DNA from: Pseudoscleropodium purum
Taxonomy: Eukaryota > Streptophyta > Bryopsida > Hypnales > Brachytheciaceae
Direction of reading: 5' to 3'
DNA: 64,000 bases
Assembly: GCA_963969395.1 (NCBI GenBank)
Contig: OZ017803.1
Coordinates: forward strand, 6,200,001 to 6,264,000
The notes below the pieces were generated by a model. The model did no database searches, had not been told where the DNA came from, and saw nothing but the letters and a program-made list of their open reading frames with translations. This document shows, piece by piece, positions 11,840 through 23,115 of this stretch. Every line of letters begins with the position of its first letter. Position 1 is the first letter of the stretch. A program made the translations under genes and the position numbers.

Positions 11840-13260
11840 AACCCTAAAAGGATTGGCCCATGACCACAAATTTAAGTCTTTCAATCCTTCATTCTATTTG
11901 TTACAATTTTGAAATGAAATATGAATGAATTTTTAAAGAATTTTTCAAAGATGAAATCACATGTTTTTTTCTAAGTGTTGAAAATTTTAGTTTTAATTTT
12001 AATATGAAATTATTGTTAATCCTTTAAATAAAATGAGAAGATAATTCATATCAAATACAAAATATGATTAAAAAAAAAATCTAAATTTTTTACCACATGT
12101 ATATATTATAGTAAATAAAGTCATGGTGTAAACCAAAGTTATCATGACTATCATTGTAGAATTATAAAATAAAAAAATCCATGATTTTCTGCTCAAAATT
12201 TAAAATGCAGAAAGAAATTGAATTTTTCATATTTTCAAAAAATTTCCAATTGGAGTAGAAATTGTACTTGATAAACTTTATTGCATCTTATAAAATTTCT
12301 TAAAAAAATCACTTCTTTTATGCATAAATATTTGAAATTGGTTATTCAAACTTACATCTATGTAAAAAGTTTTGAATCATTCCATATTGATTTCATGAGA
12401 TAAATGTTACGAGGAGTTTTAATTTACAGACAATTATCAATTTTTTATCCTAAAATAAACTTTGAAGTCTTTTATTTAATTGAGGTTTTAATATTTTTTG
12501 AAAAAAATAAAATTATAGGATATAGATTGTTCATTAAAACATTAAAACCATTGGAATTGGCATTTTTTATTCCATAACTAAAACTCTTAACAATTTAGTA
12601 TTTTGAATCATTTTCTACTTCTTTCTATGTACTATTTTTTCCCTATATATTGTAAAATTCCAAACAACCTGAAATTTTTCAAGCACATAGCCAATTTGCC
12701 TTGAAGAATGAATTCAAAGAAGCACCACCCTTTTGGACATTATTTCATACAAATGTGACCTTATAAAATGCAATTGCCATTAGAAAAGATTCACTTAGTT
12801 TGAAGGGTTGTGAGTTCCCTAGGGTGCTCAGCCTATTGGAACTCATGGCAATTGCTGTCTGACGTGGCGAAACAACTGCCACGTCATTTTTATAATTCAA
12901 TTTTTTTTTCATTCAAAGAATTTTAATCATTATTTTTCTTTTTTTCCAAATTTTTTTTGACAACCTGACATTCTTTAACTACAAGGAAATAGGCCCTGAA
13001 ATAGCCCTCCCACCCTCCCAAAACTCTTCTAATGTTAGATTTTCGTAGAGCCAAAAAAAGAATTTTCATCAATTCAAATGCTAATATCTTGTAATCTACA
13101 TGGTGGAAGATTCTCCAAATCTTTTCAAACCATACTACTACAAGAGCTTGTGGTTACATGTGTTGAAAATTTTTTTTCCCTAAAATTTGATATTTATATT
13201 AAAAATGACAATTTTGGAGTATTTTTGGTGGAAACATGGTAAAAAATCTTTAGGAGTTGA
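11840..13260 (+). mobile_element. TTAA-flanked element, subfamily II, carrying a nested MITE
   Basis: The left end is TTAACCCTAAAAGGATTGG and the right end AATCTTTAGGAGTTGA, a decayed form of the TTTAGGGGTTAA terminus. Internal blocks match the copy at 37435-38367, for example TAAACTTTGAAGTCTTTTAT and TTGGAATTGGCATTTT. A CATTAGA-type MITE sits inside it at 12778-13034, so that insertion is younger. Confidence 0.65.
12778..13034. repeat. CATTAGA-type MITE, copy 3 (nested)
   Basis: The ends are CATTAGAAAAGATT and AAACTCTTCTAATG. The interior shows the family block TCTGACGTGGCGAAACAA. It interrupts the TTAA-flanked element at 11840-13260. Confidence 0.8.
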
Positions 13261-13437
13261 ACATCTTCTTCTTTTAAAAAATAAATTATACAATAGTAAT
13301 GGAATTTTCAATAGTATTCGGTTGAAATGCCTTCAAGTACCTCCTCCAAAAAATTGGATGAAAAAATATTTTTCCATCCTATAGTCCTTCTTAAAATTAT
13401 CCAAAGGTTAAAAAATACCCCCAATGTTGTTTCAAGG

Positions 13438-14391
13438 TTAAACCCTCATTGCCTAAGGTCTTTTTTGGTTCAAAAATATCATTGCTCTTGAAGTGTGATA
13501 GATCTAAATGTCACTAAGGTATAAAAATCTGAACTCCACAATCTTGTAGTGAACTTGTTGTAGATGATGTGAATCAAATTTGGAGTCATTTGACCACATA
13601 GATTGCAAGATTATTAATAATGTTTTAGTGTTAATAAAAGACATTGAAATTTAATTTCTACACCTATTCAAATGAAATAAAATTGAAACTAGAAAGTGAT
13701 TCAAATCCAACATACAAACACATTGGTGAAAAAAATATCATTTCATTGACTCAATTTCTTTGCAAAATGGCTTTGAAATGTCAACAAAATAACAAGAAAA
13801 GTTGCAAAAAGCACATATGAGGTTAAACCTCCTTTTACTGAAATACTTCTCAGTCATTCATAACTTTTTGGATTGATATGAAATTTTATCCATGCAAACT
13901 AGACTAGTATGCACAACTTTTCAAAAAAACATTAGAAACGGACATTGTATGGAAAAGAAACAAGCCACTAAAGTTCATCACAATCCAAAAATGTCAAGAT
14001 TTTGAACTTCAAATTGCTCTCAAACATTCATAGAACTTAGATTGAAGTGAAAAATTTACCACAATAACTAGACTAAAAGGGGAATATAACCTTACAAATA
14101 TGATTGAAACTGAACATTTGATGAAGTAGATACAAGCCCCTAAAGTTGCAGTCATCAAATGCAGTTTGGTGGCCTCAAATTGAATTTGTGAAATTTGATT
14201 GGCTTTTAGAAAATTGATTCATCTTGAATCAATCTTGAAAATTTTACTAAGAAAACTAAAAAAGAGAGTGCAAATTTTCCAACAAGTTTAATTGAATTAA
14301 AACATCACAAGCAAAAGTTACAACACTTTCAATTGGACTTAAAACTTTGTGAGGACACTTAATTTGAGTCCCCTTTATAATGAAGGGTTAA
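13438..14391. mobile_element. TTAA-flanked element, variant terminus
   Basis: The left end is TTAAACCCTCATTGCC and the right end ATAATGAAGGGTTAA, again TTAA plus a CCC...GGG inverted terminus. It is about 954 bp and non-coding. The ends are less similar than in the other copies, and the assignment rests on termini, length and position in the same cluster. Confidence 0.5.
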
Positions 14392-14633
14392 AAGGTTAAG
14401 TGTTGGTTGAAACCTTGGTGTTCAAAATCATTACGTTAACATTTTGCCAAGGACAAATTTAGTTAAAGCTATGTACGTCTAAAATTGATAGAGTAAGCCA
14501 ATTCAACATAGGTTCCATTAAAGGCTTTTGTAGGGGCTTATTCGTAGTCAATGGAGATACATTTTAGACAAAAATCTCTCGATGCCAATTTTAGAAAGGT
14601 GTGGATTTGAGGTGCAATTCACATAGTTTGCTC

Positions 14634-15562
14634 TTAACCCCTAAAGGACAGAGGCCTTTTCTCTACCAAAAAACACTGAAAATTGCCATTTCTATAGCAA
14701 AGAGTAAAAAAGAAGTTTAATTGTTTTTTTTTCACATTTAACTAAAGGATCTTACTCCTCACTAGTATAAAAACGTGTGGAAAAAATTTCAGAATTTTTC
14801 ACCGTACAAATTGCAAGATATTTGCGTTTAAAGTGGAAAAAACAAGTTTTTTAGTTCATTGCGGGACTGGATTTTTTGACTTGGAACATTTTTAACTGAA
14901 ATTTTTTGCACTACAGAGTTTTGGGCTTTAAATCTTTATAGTGGAGAATTGAATTGAGAGTATAAGGAAGAAAAAGAAATTCAAAGAAACTTAATTTTCA
15001 TTCTTAAAAAAATTGTTAAGTAGAAGTAGGTATGAGATAGACGAAAAATCTAAAATATTCATATATTTTAGATGGAATTAAAATGCACTAATCCCAATAG
15101 TGAGATTATTCTAGCAAGTAAACTAAGCTATGCAAAATAAAAATAAAAATTTAATTTTAAAAATTGCATTCAGAAATGAATCCTACAAGTTATTTTTTTC
15201 AAGAAGATGCTCTAACTACCCAAAAAACAAGAATGTCCATAACTTTCTCATAACAAATCCAAATGAAATGAATCAAAGCTTTTTGAATAGACAAAAATAT
15301 AATCTATGAGGAAAAAAATATTAAATTTTTTTTCAAAATTTTTTCAAAATTTTTTTTGTTGCCCAAATTGCCCCTTGAGCTTATTTGGTCATAACTATTG
15401 GTCCCATACACCGACTGTGAAAAACATTATACTCTTGTAAAGTTTATCATTTTTTCCATCTTCCAAAAAAGTATAAAAAAATCATGACAAAAATTCAGCT
15501 TGTAGGTACCTACCCAAAATCCCATTTGTCCCCCAAAGGGACAATGGTCCTTTAGGGGTTAA
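14634..15562 (+). mobile_element. TTAA-flanked non-autonomous element, subfamily I
   Basis: It begins TTAACCCCTAAAGGAC and ends GGTCCTTTAGGGGTTAA, a nearly perfect inverted terminus of 15-17 bp. It is 929 bp with no transposase frame. Internal landmarks CATTTCTATAGCAAAG and CATTTGTCCCCCAAAGGGA match the copy at 35483-36415 in order and spacing. TTAA at both ends followed by CCCC is the arrangement known for piggyBac-type insertions. That class assignment is inference. Confidence 0.85.
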
Positions 15563-15850
15563 AGCAACCATTGAAGAGCCAATTGCATTTTTTCTGTATA
15601 TGTGGTAAAACACATAAATTCCTTGAAACATTTTTCAATAAATTTTTGTAGGAAGAAAAAATGGAATTGGCATCTACCTTAGGTTGTCTCAAATTTTTTT
15701 GGACCTTTGAGGAATTAGCTATGAATTCTTGAAGTTGAAATGCAATGGTCATTAAAAGCAACCACCTCCATGCAATAGTTATATCCATTTGTTAAAAAAA
15801 AAGACCTCTTATTGAAATGTACGCTATTTGAAATGTACCCTATGGTTACA

Positions 15851-16961
15851 TTAACTCCTAAAGGACCAAGGTGCATTTTTTGGCAACATAACTTTTTTCA
15901 GCAGGTGCATGTGAGTAGAGATTTTCATATTTTTGGCCCAAATTCTATTAGAAGGTGTGACAAGGAATATCTTTATGTGCACTAAATTTCAAGACATTTG
16001 GAAATATGAGTCAAAAGTTATGGCCTAATATGTAGTTTGTTTCTTAACTCATGTAGTACTAAAAATTCCCCAAATGGCTAAGGTAGACATCCAATTAGAG
16101 ACAAGTTAATAATAGTAAATTAATTTGAATTTTTACGACTATTGCATATACCTTTACTACAAATTTCATGCCAAGCAAACAAACAATGCAAAAGTTATAA
16201 GCCAAAAAACACTTGTCCGAGAACAAGAAGATAAATGTTTTTGAATAGATCTGAAAAAATCATTTTTTTCAAAAATAAAAATTTGAAATTAATTTTTTAG
16301 AATTACATATACACAAAAAGCTTTGAATCATTCCATTTTGATCAATGAGTCAAAAATTATACAATGTTTTAGTTTGTGGGCGATTATGGATTTTCTACTC
16401 CAAAACAAACTTTGAAGTTATTTATTGAACTCAATTTTCAATATTTTTGGAAAAAATAAAAGTATTCGGTGAAGATTGATTATTACAGCATTACAACCAT
16501 TAAGATTGGCATTTTTCAATTCCATCACTAAATTATTAACAATTTAGTATTTTGACTCATTCTCTACTTCTTTCTACTTACTATTTTTTTCCTATATGTT
16601 GTACAATTTTAAATGATCTAAAATTTTTTAAGCATGTAGCCAACTTGCCTTGAAGAATGAATCCAAAGAATTGCAAACATTTTGGACATTTTTTCATATG
16701 AATGTGACCTTGTGAAGTGCAACTGCCTGGTTTTTTGCAAGGCCCAAAAAAGCCTTTTTGTCAATTGAAATGCTAATATCTTGCAATCGAAATGGTAGAA
16801 ATTTCTAAAAAATTTCCTATATCTTCTTACTTTATCATTATACAAGATCCTACAGTTGAATGTGTCCAAAAATATTAAATTTTTTTTTTGGTACTTGTCT
16901 TAAAAATGACAGTTTTGGAACGTTTTTGTTGAAAACATAGTCAAAGAACTTTAGGGGTTAA
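15851..16961 (+). mobile_element. TTAA-flanked element, subfamily II
   Basis: The left end is TTAACTCCTAAAGGACCAAG and the right end GAACTTTAGGGGTTAA. The internal order (TTTTTTGGCAACATA near the left, TTGGCATTTTTCAATTCC in the second half, CAACTTGCCTTGAAGAATGA near the right) matches 37435-38367 and 19230-20881. It is 1.1 kb, and frames inside (16618-16869) are chance. Confidence 0.8.
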
Positions 16962-16971
16962 AGAAAGCAAA

Positions 16972-17045
16972 ATGTACCTACGTGTACTAGACGCTTTTAG
17001 AGCAGGCTACCTTCACCTAAAAGCGTCTAGTACACGTAGGTACAT
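16972..17045. repeat. Perfect 28-bp inverted repeat (hairpin) with 18-nt loop
   Basis: Arms at 16972-16999 and 17018-17045 are exact reverse complements over 28 bp (ATGTACCTACGTGTACTAGA... and its complement). The loop is GAGCAGGCTACCTTCACC. It lies 10 bp beyond the right end of the TTAA-flanked element at 15851-16961. It is more GC-rich than the surroundings. It could be a tiny foldback element or a small-RNA hairpin; the sequence alone does not decide. Confidence 0.95.
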
Positions 17046-17336
17046 GAACAGTGTTTGCATGACCTAGACGTCTTGTACACTACAAACCTAAGTTAACTTA
17101 ACCCATGCAGAGTCTGTAATGAAATAAAAATAAAAAAGAGGTGACAAATTTAGTCTAGTTCCAATCATAGTTTGCAATGAGAAGAAAACACTTGCTGCCC
17201 ATGCAGAATCACTTTACAAAAAGTTTTGGGGGAGTTTTGGTAAAATAATAAAGTTATCCCAAAATTTATACCCAGTCAACAAAAGAAGCTTCAGTTGAAC
17301 GGTTGCACCTCAAAACCCAAAATGTCCATGTATTTA

Positions 17337-17369
17337 AAAACAAACAAACAAACAAACAAACAAACAAAC
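17337..17369. repeat. (AAAC)n microsatellite
   Basis: Seven to eight perfect AAAC units, flanked by unremarkable AT-rich DNA. Confidence 0.95.
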
Positions 17370-18046
17370 TGATGAATAGGTTCTCTAAGGTAGGCAAATG
17401 GTCTTCCAAGAAATAATAAAATAGACTCACAGGACGTCAGCAAAAAAAAAAGCTTTCGCATGCATTAGAGTTTTATTAGGGCATGTAGACTGTTTTTACA
17501 GTTGAACAAATAACTAGAATAAACTAACTTAACTAAAAATTTGTAGCCAGTGAGAGCTTTACATTTAAAGTAAAACTAACTCAAGTAAGTTATCTTAATG
17601 GTATCTGGAATTCTAAAAGAGTTTGAACGGAAACATATGCACTAACTTATTATATTACTTGTGTGGATTTTTTTAAATCCAAATTCCATGCAAGGTAAAC
17701 TACCCGCAGTACAGTATTATACTTCTACCCGGAAAATGTGGGAATAAATTTCAGTGGTAGGCAAGCAATAAGAAAAAAAAAGGTTACAGTATTTTAAAAT
17801 GATATTTGGACTTCATATGATTTTTTAAAAATTTAGAGAAGGATGTTGCCTGGGAATTTCTATGGAAGCCCATAGACATGCATATTAGCATTAGAAAATA
17901 GCTATTGTCGGACTCTCACCAACCCATATCCAAATGAATTTGGTCTATAATGACTTCAATACCAACTACATACTTCTATTGCCAAAATGAACCATGATTT
18001 ATATTTATTTGAGGTTAACTCAAAATGAATTGATAGAAGTGTATTT
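17370..18046. other. Intergenic DNA, nothing recognised
   Basis: AT-rich sequence without frames, splice-supported exons or clear repeats. Confidence 0.5.
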
Positions 18047-18861
18047 TTAACTCCTAAATGCTCAAGTCTTTTCAAGTGCGTTTTGACTATGAAAAAAGAG
18101 TATGGGCTTATAGTTATCCCCTAGGAAGCAAATTGCTTTTTTTCCAAAATCTAACCATATAAATGTTAAAGAACTTGCTTGTTAGTATGCAAACCAATTT
18201 TGAGTGCAAAATTACAAAAGAGTTGTGAGATTATAACAAGACAAATGTAAGTTATCTAATTTTTAGTATGTTTTCCCTCCCTACAATGTTTCAAAAATTT
18301 GCACATAAAAGTTTTTTTGGATTGAAAGTAACATGAACAACTACAAATTGTGTTAGCACACTAAAATGCACTTTCAAAAAACTTAATTTCACATGAAAAG
18401 CTATTAAACTCATTACACAATCCACCTTGCAACTGTTGAGATGCAATTTTTCTTATAAATAAAAATCACAAATAACTCCAAATCAACACTTGCATGTTTA
18501 GATTTTCAGTGGTAAAAATCATGAAAACACTTTATTCTTTCCATTGGGACCATTTTCAAAGCAAATGGATAAGTATAAGTTTTTAGATCTCAAATCAAGT
18601 GAACTATTGGCAAACTTTGCTCAAAGTTGAGAAATGAATTAAAATTAGCAAGCTTTACACTTACACTAATGGACATATATGGCTTTGTAGACCTCTCAAC
18701 AATCATATATGTATCTTTTTTAATGAAAAATGAAAGTTTTCGATAGACCCTCAAAACTATTTGAATTTTTTTTAAATGGTCAAAGCAATTTAATTGCCTA
18801 CACCAAAATGAGCAGGAAATTTTAGATTAACCTTATATGGTTGGTTGGGCATTTAGGGGTT
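18047..18861. mobile_element. TTAA-flanked element, subfamily III
   Basis: The left end is TTAACTCCTAAATGCTCAAG and the right end GGGCATTTAGGGGTTAA. The termini differ from subfamilies I/II after the first 11 bases (AAATGC in place of AAAGGAC) and match those at 27038-27692 and 50554-51469. It is 815 bp and non-coding. Confidence 0.75.
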
Positions 18862-19229
18862 AAGTGACATAGATTCAAAACATTCTAGGCACATGTTATT
18901 CACAATTCATACAATTTGCTCCTTGAAGCAAGCAATTTTACTCTGCATTTATATTTTTTGTTTTCTAATATATAAATCTTACAATCAAACTTTGGGGTTG
19001 TTCAAAGAAACACCTACCATTTTTGTTTCAAAATGGCCTATCTTGATTCTAAAAATTACATAAATTACATAAAAGAATCCCTATTTGTAAAAGAAATTGG
19101 TTCTATCTATGTATATCACTTTACATAAATAGTTTTAAGTCTTTGTATTTTACTTCAAATTTATTGTACACCACAACAAGGTCTTTTGGGATTCTTTGTC
19201 AAATCTTTTATATAAGTTTGCATATTTGT

Positions 19230-20881
19230 TTATCCCCTACAGGACCAAATTGCATTTTTTGGCAACATAGTAATTTGGGTAGCTCACTACAAATGGAATT
19301 TTTTTTCTTTTATAGCATATGAATGTTTTTTTCCTTTAAGACCCAAAATTTTTCATAACTTTCAACTAGATGGTTAAAAAATATTGTATGATATGTAGTG
19401 TTTTTTCCTTCGCAGTGCATCTGGGCAAATTTTAAAAATTATTTTTTTAGAAACAAAAATTTGGAATTATCTATTTAGATTTATATATACACGGAAATTA
19501 AAGCTTTCAATCAATCCATTTTGATTAACGAGATGAAAGTTATGATCAATTTTAGTTTGCAAGTAGTTATCGATTCTCTACTTTAAAATAAACTTTGAAG
19601 TCTTTTATGTAACTCAATTTCGAGTATTTTTTGAAAAAATATTATTGTAGGATGTACATTGTTTATTACAACCTTACAACTATTGAGATTGGCATTTTTC
19701 AATTCCACTAGTATGCCCCATCTTGTTGCCATAGTCAAGACAAAAGTAAAAATAATTTTCTAATTTTTCAATTCACAAAAACTTTGAAATTCAATAACTT
19801 TCACACCATAGGTTTGAACACCACAAAACAAATCCCGTGCACCCCTTCTCACCAAGAGCTTTTTGATGATACTAAGAAAGCAACTAGGGATGTATGATCT
19901 GGGAGATCTCAACATAACAAACAAAACAAACAACCTATCTTAAGGTGTTGACTAGTATGCCTTGTGTCGTTGCTACAACCAAAATAAAGTAAAAGTAAAT
20001 TTTTCATTTTTTTAATCTATAAATACTTTGAAATTCAATAACTGTTTTTACTTTAAAATTCAATAATTTAATTTTTTAATTAAAAGAATTCATAACTTCT
20101 ACACTTCAAGTCTAAACGCCACAAAATTGGCATCAATAGAAAGCCTTGTCCATGGAAGATTGCAAAAACTTTGTTTTGTGGTGTTTGGATATGTAATGCA
20201 AAAGTTATAAAATTTTCAAATTAAAAGTAATTATTTTATTTTATTTTTAATTCATAAAAACTTTAAAACTCAATAACTTTTGTACTATAAGTTGAAATGT
20301 CACAAAACAAAGTCCACACATCCCTTTCAGTAAAGAGCTTTCAAGCCGTACCAAGAACATGGATAGACACCTCCCGGTTTGTTAGATCTCAACAAATCAA
20401 GCAAACAAACGAAATAAACAACTTAATCTAAGGGTAATGATAACTAAATTCTTGAAATTTTTGTATTTTGAATCATTCTCTATTTCTTTCTACTTTCTAT
20501 TTTTTTTCCTAAATGTTGCATAATTACAAATGATCTGATTTTTTTTAGCATGTAGCCAACTTGCCTTGAAGAATGAATCTAAAGAAGTACCAACAACATG
20601 GAAATTTTTTCATTCAAATGTGACCTTCTGAAGTGCATTTGCCCTACTTTTTGTAGGGTCCAACAAAGGATTATTGTCAATTCAATCTCTAATATCTTGC
20701 AATCCACACAATGAAAATTTCTGAAATTTTTTCCACATCTTTTTAAACTACCATACTACAAGATCCTATGGTTACATGTGTCCATAAACGAGTTTTTTTC
20801 CTAAAATTTGGTATGCGTACTAGAAATGATAGTTTGGGAGTGTTTTGGGTGAAAAGATAGTCAAGGACCTTTAGGGGGTAT
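19230..20881 (+). mobile_element. TTAA-type element, subfamily II, enlarged by insertions
   Basis: The left end is TATCCCCTACAGGACCAAAT and the right end AAGGACCTTTAGGGGGTA. The first 480 bp and last 430 bp match 37435-38367. The middle (about 19705-20430) is foreign, made of two related blocks with ACTAGTATGCC, CAATAACTTT and GATCTCAACA words, explaining the 1.65-kb length. The terminal TTAA is decayed at both ends. Confidence 0.7.
19705..20430. repeat. Two diverged copies of a dispersed repeat, nested
   Basis: Blocks at about 19705-19950 and 19955-20430 share ACTAGTATGCC, GAAATTCAATAACTTT, CACCACAAAACAAA and AGATCTCAACA words. A related copy lies in reverse orientation at 52583-52812. They interrupt a TTAA-type element. 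No coding capacity is seen. Confidence 0.55.
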
Positions 20882-22190
20882 TTCAAATCAGTAGGTGACA
20901 AATTTACTTTATATAGTGAATGCCTAGTAAAACCAATAGGAACAATATATAACTTCAAAAACATGTTGGAACTATGATGTATGATAGAAAGATCTGATTA
21001 CAAAACATTTTGTTCTCCAACACCTATAAAGTAGCCTTGAAGGAACATTTTCATGACTCAAATTCAACCCAACTTTTGATAAGCAATTAGTGAAAGGTGA
21101 AGGGTTTTCTTGATGCAACCTATGAAAGTTGAGACATTTCATGCTTCAAGGGTGTCCATTCAAAATGAATTTACTATTAAATAAGCTACCCTATGTTTTC
21201 AACTTTTGAAAATTTGTACGGAGGGTTGAAAAATTACAAAACTACTTGGTTTGAATTTTAGTGGGTAATCCACAAGTCTTCCCATCCAATGTTTGGGAGC
21301 ACTTGACCTTTGAGGTAGTACATGGAAATAGAAGAAGTGTCGCTCTTAGGTGCTATTGTTACCCGTTGTTCCAAACACAAGATTTTTCTTACTTAATTAA
21401 ATGATTTATACGTACAATTCATTGTAAGTTCTGTTAATTTTTAATTTCCAATAGGAAGTTGGAATTGAAGGTGTAATTTCACGGAGTTGTCTTTAGGAGA
21501 CTGACTGTTATGCGCACGTGTGAGGATTTTTCTTTATCAGGATTCCGTCTTGCAACACTTTGCTTGCTTCTTGCACCGGAAGGTAGAACCTGAAATCCTA
21601 AAACTCTGAAATCCTATTTGTTTGTTTCTTCACACAAACACTGAATTCTGAGTTTCCACTCACCCGTTTCCTGTGAATCTACGAAATCAATAATCCCTGA
21701 AGGTCAAACCCTCATCTGCACTTCCTAAAATCTACCAAGAAATTCTTTGCTCATGGAAACATCTCAAAACCCTAGTCTGCACTTCAGAAAATCCACCAAT
21801 TCACCTCTCAGAAATCTATAAGAGTGAGACATTATCAAAATTGTCCCAGTTCACAAAATATCTACAGACATCAAAATTTGAAGAAAATCTCTGAAATCCT
21901 GCCCTCAAGATCTACCAAAATTTGAAAATTCAGTAAAGTCTCTGCCACCCTGTTTATCACTTCTGAAATCTGAAATATCTACTTCCCAGAGATCTACGAA
22001 AATCGAACTCGTAAAGGCTAAAATACGTTCATTTCTAAGCCACCATGACCAAAATCTAGGTAATTAAAATATTTTGAAATCTACCTTAATGTAAAAGTGA
22101 GTAATCTATAGAATGTGGGTAATTTGAAGTCTTTCAAAATTGGAAAATTTTGAAATCTACAAAATGTAAATATCATTGGAAGCCGCGGAA
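20882..22190. other. Intergenic DNA leading into a GC-rich gene island
   Basis: No gene is recognised. From about 21590 to 22160 short AAATCTAC/GAAATC words recur many times in a loosely periodic, C-rich plus strand. This may be part of the promoter or leader of the downstream transporter gene. An ACCCTAG word occurs near 21773. Confidence 0.4.
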
Positions 22191-23090
22191 ACCCTGTTGT
22201 GGAGAGCGCCCTTGCACCTTGGGCGTGCTCCTGCAGAGAGAGCCAGGTCGTTGTCGATGCCTCCGTTGCCTCGAAAGCTTCAACTTTTGTAAATCCCGCG
22301 GCCTCGCCCTCGTCCGCCGATGTCGCACTGAGATCCCCAACTGGCGGATTCACCGCAAGCTACAGAAAGCAAGCAAGCATTTTCCACAACGAAGTCTGCA
22401 GTTTTCCCGGAGGTGTCTGTACCAAAATCAAGGTTGGTTTCGCCATCTGCCATTTGAAAGCGAAAAAAACTGAGCTCTCTCGCACCATCAGGGTTTCGCA
22501 ACATTCCCTGTTTCGAAGCTCCGGTGGATGTTGATGCCAAGGTTCGGAAGTCGTCGTTGTCGCGAGAAGATAGCGCGTTTCTTTGCCGACACACGTCATT
22601 GTTTGTAGTTTTTGAAGTCTTCTTTTTCAACGCGGAGTTTCCTGTTTTGGGGTCGCCACTGTTCGGATTGGTGGTCGTGTCAGATCTGCGTCGGTAGCCT
22701 CTCCTCCTTACTTTTCAGAGGGCGAGAGTTTTTGGTTTTATGTTTGAAACTCGGTTTCGCCGTTCGATTTGAGCTTTTAAAATTCTCGTCGAGCCGCGGG
22801 ATTGTTCCGGTTTTGTAATGAAGGGGACGTGGAGTTCAATGTGGCCCTGAGAGAATAAGTACTTTTGCTTTTGCCTTTGAGCTGCGGAGCCTTTCCGTTT
22901 TGCGTCGAGTGGTATTATATTCTTGGGAAGTGGAGCTCACATTGTGCGCGTTTGGCAATCTTCAGGTCGGCGTTCCCTCTCTCGAGGGTGAGCGCGACTT
23001 CCTTCTTCGTGGCGTTTCTGCTTGATTGATAGAAGGCGCAACAGTCGTCAACATTGTAGTCACCTCTTCCGACTGGGGTTGAATCGGACC
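22191..23090 (+). other. GC-rich leader/promoter region of the translocator gene
   Basis: Base composition rises sharply from about 22190. Long frames are open here on both strands (plus 22199-22534, minus 22280-22630), as expected when GC rises and stop codons become rare. Neither shows a recognisable domain. An AAG|GTTGGT donor-like site lies at about 22430. The region may include a 5' untranslated exon and intron of the gene starting at 23116. Confidence 0.4.
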
Positions 23091-23099
23091 AAACCCTAA
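23091..23099 (+). promoter_or_regulatory. telo-box (AAACCCTAA) just upstream of the translocator start
   Basis: AAACCCTAA lies 16 bp before the ATG at 23116. This motif is a known plant promoter/leader element of growth-related genes. Its function here is inferred from sequence and position only. Confidence 0.45.
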
Positions 23100-23115
23100 C
23101 TCGGTTTGTTTCGCG

